Assembly (NCBI RefSeq): GCF_001641635.1
Contig: NZ_LUUB01000061.1
Span: 1 to 64,000, forward strand
Origin: Bradyrhizobium centrolobii
GTDB taxonomy: Bacteria > Pseudomonadota > Alphaproteobacteria > Rhizobiales > Xanthobacteraceae
Direction of reading: 5' to 3'
DNA: 64,000 nucleotides
In this document: positions 60,085-64,000 of the stretch, piece by piece
Numbering within the stretch: position 1 is the first letter of the stretch
How the letters are laid out: every line of letters starts with the position of its first letter
Made by a program: the position numbers and the translations under genes
Notes under the pieces: generated by a model
The model's database searches: none
What the model was told of the DNA's origin: nothing
Seen by the model: the letters and a program-made list of their open reading frames with translations, nothing else

Positions 60085-61356
60085 CTAGTGGCTTGCCGCG
60101 GTAGCACCCATTTCATTGATGAGAGCCATCGTCTCGAAGCGGCCCAGACTGAACGGAAGCAGGATGTCCGCAACCCGTTCGTTCGCGACAGTGTCGGCGA
60201 GATATTTCCCGGCGACGGGCGTCGCCTTGAAGCCCCAGGTGCCCCAGCCGCAATCGAGCCAATAGTTCCTGAGCGGACTGGCGCCCATGATCGGCGTGTA
60301 GTCCGGCGTCATGTCGGTGATGCCGGCCCACTGCCTCAGCAGCTTCACGTTGTGCAAGAACGGGAATAGCTGCACCGCGCCGTGAGCCAGCTGCTCCTTG
60401 ATATCCAGCGTCGAGCGCGTCGAGATCAATTGATACGGATCCGAACCGCCGCCGATGACGATTTCGCCGCGGGAGGACTGCATGAGATACGTATGCAGAT
60501 TGGCCGAGGAAACCAGCGTGTGAAGGAACGGCTTCAGCGGCTGTGTCACCATCGCCTGCAACGGGAAGCACCGAATGGGCATATCGATGCCGGCCAGTTT
60601 CGCAACGTGCTGATTGGCGCCGCCCGCCGCCTGGATCACGTGTCCGACGCTCACCGTCCCGCGGCTGGTCCTGATCGCCGACACCTTGTCGCCCGATATG
60701 TCGAAACCCAGCACCTCGGTCCGCTGGTGGATTTCCACGCCTCGCCTGGCGGCCTGCGCCGCGTAGCCCCATGCGACCGCGTCATGCCGCGCCGTGCCGC
60801 CGTCCTCGTGCCAGAGGCCGCCGAGGATCTCGTGCTGACCGCCTTCATCCATGTTGAGGTGAGGGCAGATTTCCTTCACCTGTCGCGGATCAACGACCGA
60901 AATCCGCGTGCCATGGTGCTTGCCCATCTCGGCGCGCAGATGGAAGGATCGAAGAGTCGCCTCGGAATGCGCGAGCGTGAGCTGGCCGCGCTGCGAGAAC
61001 ATGACGTTGAAATTCAACTCATGCGACATGTCTTCGTAAAGCGAGACGGCTTCCTTGTAGAAGCGTATCGATTGATTTGTGATGTAGTTCGAACGAATCG
61101 TGGTCGTATTCCGGGCCGTATTGCCTCCGGCAAGATAGCCCTTCTCCAGAACAGCAACGTTTCGGATGCCATGATACTTGGAAAGGTAGTGAGCAGCCGC
61201 CAGGCCATGCCCGCCGCCGCCGATTATGACCACATCATAGCGGCGCCTCAGATCCGGCGTAGCAGGAATCTCGCGGTGCGGAACGTAGTCGCGTTTCAGC
61301 CCATACTTGAGCAATGTGAGAGGCATAGCGTGGGGGCTGCCTTCGTTTAGCATCAT
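60085..61356 (-). CDS. soxB: Sarcosine oxidase beta subunit
   Basis: A 423-residue FAD-dependent beta subunit (DAO fold). VVIIGGGGHGLAAAHYLSK is the dinucleotide site. His191 in GGTARHDAVAWG corresponds to the histidine that links FMN covalently in the heterotetrameric enzyme, and IGGGSDPYQ and WAGITDMTPDYTPIMG lie in the C-terminal half. The ATG at 61326 (MPLTLLKYG) matches the family start better than 61356; GGAGG lies too far upstream of the latter. It is the first gene of soxB-D-A-G. Dimethylglycine or N-methylproline type substrates remain possible. Confidence 0.93.
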   Translation of the reverse strand: MMLNEGSPHAMPLTLLKYGLKRDYVPHREIPATPDLRRRYDVVIIGGGGHGLAAAHYLSKYHGIRNVAVLEKGYLAGGNTARNTTTIRSNYITNQSIRFYKEAVSLYEDMSHELNFNVMFSQRGQLTLAHSEATLRSFHLRAEMGKHHGTRISVVDPRQVKEICPHLNMDEGGQHEILGGLWHEDGGTARHDAVAWGYAAQAARRGVEIHQRTEVLGFDISGDKVSAIRTSRGTVSVGHVIQAAGGANQHVAKLAGIDMPIRCFPLQAMVTQPLKPFLHTLVSSANLHTYLMQSSRGEIVIGGGSDPYQLISTRSTLDIKEQLAHGAVQLFPFLHNVKLLRQWAGITDMTPDYTPIMGASPLRNYWLDCGWGTWGFKATPVAGKYLADTVANERVADILLPFSLGRFETMALINEMGATAASH

Positions 61357-61847
61357 GATCGCTTGAGCCTATGCTTCGCCTCCTTCGGCCGGCTCATCAA
61401 GAAACGTTATCTGGATCGCTGACCCCGATTATTTTTTGCAAGGGTGCCAGGGCAACGCCAGTTGCGAGCTGGCGCTCGAACCCAAGAGGATATTTTCGGG
61501 CTGAGAGCTCTAGCGGGAAGGGAGATCCGACTACGCCGGGTCATCCATGGCACTTAAGCCGCCGTGGACGCTGTGGAATCCACAAGAGAGGCGTTTGCAC
61601 GACCAATCGATCGCATCAGCTGGCGCGCGCAGGCCGCTTGAATTTGGATGTGTCGCGAACGTTCGGCGATCGACCACCTCCGTCATTCTCGGCAAGCCCT
61701 TAAGCGGCAATTCTGCCCCTGTTCGGATAACTTGCAAAACCAGCTCACTCGAGTGCTTAGTGCGTGGCGTCCCCGGGTTCAAAACTGAGGGACGCTTCGC
61801 TCACTCATCATTTATGAAACAGCGGCCGCTTAGGCACCGACTGCTCG
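61357..61847. other. Intergenic stretch, no gene seen
   Basis: About 490 bases between soxB and the truncated response regulator. Both strands have open frames of 80-100 codons, but none has a ribosome-binding site or a recognisable motif. The part next to soxB should hold the sox promoter. I see no repeat or transposase. Confidence 0.5.
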
Positions 61848-62156
61848 TCAGGTGACGTAGTCATCAGCTCCCATTTCGAGGTCGACAATTCGATCAATGT
61901 CATCGCTCTTCGCTGTGAGGAAGATGATCGGCGTCGAATGAGTGACACGCAGACGCCGGCACAGACTAAGGCCGTCCTCTCCCGGCAGCATGATATCGAG
62001 CACGATCAGGTCGACGCGGTTCTGCGCGATATAGCGATCCATCTCGCGGCCATCCGGCGCCAGACCGACCGAGAAGGAATGCCCGCGCAGATAGCGCGCG
62101 ATCAAATTGCCTGTTTCCTGGTCGTCTTCTACGATGAGGATGGTCTTGATCATCAT
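61848..62156 (-). pseudogene. Response regulator cut after the receiver domain
   Basis: About 102 residues of an OmpR-family receiver: the acidic pair EDD near residue 8-10, the phospho-acceptor Asp in LIVLDIMLPGEDG, and the Thr/Ser of IIFLTAKSD. Members continue with a conserved Lys-Pro and a winged-helix DNA-binding domain, but here a TGA directly follows GADDYVT, removing the Lys of the active site and the whole effector domain. Nothing similar continues in other frames below 61848. It probably once accompanied the RND pump to its right. A receiver-only protein without that Lys would be inactive, so a broken gene is more likely. Confidence 0.75.
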
Positions 62157-62245
62157 CGATTCGCTGTTCGTATCGCTACCGGAAAGCTTGCCGACCTCGC
62201 CGGCATCGGACCGAAGCGGCCGCACCCGGAGACCACGCCGCAAAC

Positions 62246-64000
62246 TCAGTTCGTACGTCGGGCCACGCTTGCCTCGCCACGATGTGCGATGAGCGCGTAG
62301 GCGACCGGCACCACGAACAGCGTGAACAGCGTTCCGATCGAAAGGCCGGTGGCGATCACAAGGCCCATATTGTAGCGGGAGACCGCGCCCGCGCCGCTCG
62401 CCGTGACCAACGGCAGGACGCCGAGCACCATGGCAGCCGTCGTCATCAGGATCGGCCGAAGCCTGATCGTCGCAGCCTCGATGATAGCCTCGGAGCGGCT
62501 CTTCCCCTCGGCGCGCAGCTCGTTCGCCACCTCGACCATCAGGATGCCGTGCTTGCTGACGAGACCCATCAGAGTGACGAGACCGACCTGAGTGTAGATG
62601 TTGATGCTGGCGCCGCCGAGGCCAACGCTGATGAAGATCAGCGCGCCGGCGAGCGACATCGGGACCGAGATCAGGATGATGACGGGATCAACGAAGCTGT
62701 TGAAGAGAGCGGCGAGCGCAAGATAGATGATGATCAGCGCGAACAGGAACGTGGCGATGAAGCCACCCGATTCCAGCTCGAGCTGCCGGGAGGCGCCCGC
62801 GAAGTCGACCGAGTAGCCGGCCGGAAGGGATTTTGCGAGGCTCTTCAAGGTCGCCAGCGCATCCCCCATCGCGACCCCCGGCATCGCCACGCCGGAAAGG
62901 GTCGCGGCGTTGATCTGCTGGAAATGGTTGAGCGCCTGCGGAACGGTCTTGTTGTCGAGATGGGCAACCGTCGCCAGCGGCACCATCGTGTTGTTGCTGG
63001 TGCGGATCTGATAGCTCAGGAGTTGCTCGGTCGTCAGGCGGTCGTTCTGGCGGACCTGCGGAATTACCTTGTAGGAGCGGCCGTCGAGGCTGAAATACCC
63101 GACGTAGTTCCCGCCCAGCATGGCTGCTAGCGCGCCGCCGAGATCGCTCATCTTCAGTCCAAGGTCGCCAGTTTTGTCACGGTCGAACACTACGGTGCTC
63201 TTCGGCTTGTCGATCTTGAGGTCGTTGTCCAGGAAGATGAACTGTCCAGTCTTGAGCGCCTCGGCCATGAAGTTCCGGGCGACCTCGTCCAGCTCGTTGA
63301 ACGAACCGGTCGTGCCGATCACGAACTGGATCGGCAGACCGTTGCTGCCCGGCAGCGGCGACGGCTGGAAGGCCACCGAGCGCGTGCCGGCAATGCCGTT
63401 GAGCAGGCCCTGCAATTCGGGCTGTAGCGTCTTGGTCGTCGCAGTCCGCTTGTCCCAAGGCTTGAGCACCCAGCCGCCGATCGCCTGCGAGGGCGTGTCG
63501 ATCTGGAAGACCACGCTGGTCTCGGGCCGCTTGGCTATGAGATCGTAGAGCTGCTGGCCATAGAACAGGCGCTGCTCGGCCGTTGCCGAAGGCGCCGAAT
63601 TGGTCAGCGTCAGCACCACGCCCTGATCTTCGTCCGGCGCAAGCTCGCTCTGGGAATTCGCATAGAGCCAGGGAATCCCGGCGAGCAGCAGCAACGCAAA
63701 AACCATCACCACGGATTTGGTGGCGAAGACGGATTCGAGCCGGCGGCGATAGGCGGCGGTCAGCCATTCCAGCACATGGTCGATCCTGCGCACCAGGCGC
63801 GCCTCCCAATTTGTGGCATCCCGCTCCGTCCGTCGCAGCAGCCAGGCAGAGTTCATCGGGGACAGCGTCAGTGCAATGACCGCCGACACGGTGACCGCGC
63901 CCGCCAGCGTGAAGGCGAACTCGGTGAACAAGGCGCCGGTGAGCCCGCCCTGGAAGCCGACCGGGACGTACACCGCGATCAGGACCACGGTCATCGCGAG
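62246..64000 (-). CDS. RND multidrug efflux permease, C-terminal part
   Basis: The visible 584 residues are the C-terminal half and more of an AcrB/MexB-type (HAE1) pump, which uses the proton gradient to expel drugs through a periplasmic adaptor and outer-membrane channel. VPVGFQGGLTGALFTEFAFT ends the first membrane half; the second half shows QGVVLTLTNSAPSATAEQ, SVPMSLAGALIFISVGLGGA, LVTLMGLVSKHGILMVEVAN and RLRPILMTTAAMVLGVLPL. The start lies beyond the right edge. The gene ends 90 bases before the truncated regulator gene. Confidence 0.9.
   Translation of the reverse strand, partial: LAMTVVLIAVYVPVGFQGGLTGALFTEFAFTLAGAVTVSAVIALTLSPMNSAWLLRRTERDATNWEARLVRRIDHVLEWLTAAYRRRLESVFATKSVVMVFALLLLAGIPWLYANSQSELAPDEDQGVVLTLTNSAPSATAEQRLFYGQQLYDLIAKRPETSVVFQIDTPSQAIGGWVLKPWDKRTATTKTLQPELQGLLNGIAGTRSVAFQPSPLPGSNGLPIQFVIGTTGSFNELDEVARNFMAEALKTGQFIFLDNDLKIDKPKSTVVFDRDKTGDLGLKMSDLGGALAAMLGGNYVGYFSLDGRSYKVIPQVRQNDRLTTEQLLSYQIRTSNNTMVPLATVAHLDNKTVPQALNHFQQINAATLSGVAMPGVAMGDALATLKSLAKSLPAGYSVDFAGASRQLELESGGFIATFLFALIIIYLALAALFNSFVDPVIILISVPMSLAGALIFISVGLGGASINIYTQVGLVTLMGLVSKHGILMVEVANELRAEGKSRSEAIIEAATIRLRPILMTTAAMVLGVLPLVTASGAGAVSRYNMGLVIATGLSIGTLFTLFVVPVAYALIAHRGEASVARRTN

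Noticed and set aside
61531..61855. Open frames of about 80-100 codons on both strands
   Set aside because: No recognisable motif or start signal; they overlap each other and are most simply chance frames.
1..64000. CRISPR arrays, insertion sequences, integrases, rRNA genes
   Set aside because: I looked for regularly spaced repeats, transposase or integrase motifs and rRNA stretches on both strands and saw none.

Overview
The window looks like a Bradyrhizobium-type alphaproteobacterial chromosome. It is GC-rich, carries a ChpT-type phosphotransferase next to cheA, an EipA (DUF1134) protein, and many paralogous solute-binding proteins and catabolic operons. That assignment is my inference from gene content and protein resemblance; no search was run.

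Left edge (1-5159) is core-like: cheA N-terminus, chpT, cysQ, a YHS protein, eipA, a membrane-anchored coiled-coil protein and tRNA-Val(CAC). The tRNA seems to mark a core/accessory boundary. Just after it come a 10-bp inverted repeat, two small hypothetical genes, about 700 bases with no gene, and a decayed TRAP-transporter gene.

The accessory part (7.2-43 kb) is a mosaic of catabolic operons: (i) a tripartite-tricarboxylate-type (TTT) binding protein with a leuC/leuD-type hydro-lyase pair; (ii) on the minus strand a GntR regulator, fahA, hmgA and an ABC binding protein (homogentisate ring cleavage); (iii) LuxR, SDR and a second TTT binding protein; (iv) a minus operon of HMG-CoA-lyase-like, CaiB/BaiF CoA-transferase, SMP-30-like, MFS and dihydroxyphthalate-decarboxylase-like genes, with a divergent LysR; (v) an exported protein made of three RidA-like domains; (vi) a LysR-flanked plus operon: NmrA-like, HpaX-like MFS, ThDP enzyme, phenylacetaldehyde-dehydrogenase-like, HpaE, extradiol dioxygenase (HpaD type) and FAH-family protein, which reads as an arylpyruvate to homoprotocatechuate route; (vii) a chemoreceptor; (viii) a second, paralogous lyase/CoA-transferase/MFS cassette.

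From 43.1 to 61.4 kb lies a coherent nitrogen and one-carbon cluster on the minus strand. It holds purU, folD, a Pot-type ABC importer whose binding protein is frameshifted, hyuB/hyuA (N-methylhydantoinase type), an aspartate-dehydrogenase-like gene, an aminotransferase, a divergent GcvA-like LysR, and heterotetrameric sarcosine oxidase genes soxB-D-A-G. The enzymes fit import of an N-methylated cyclic ureide, ring opening, oxidative demethylation and recycling of the tetrahydrofolate C1 unit to formate.

The right edge has a response regulator cut off after its receiver domain and the C-terminal part of an RND efflux pump running off the window.

Non-coding signals: three copies of a ~47-base imperfect repeat (two upstream of transporter genes, one followed by an intrinsic terminator), an identical 18-base repeat upstream of both hmgA and fahA, and related LysR-box-like sequences near three gene starts.
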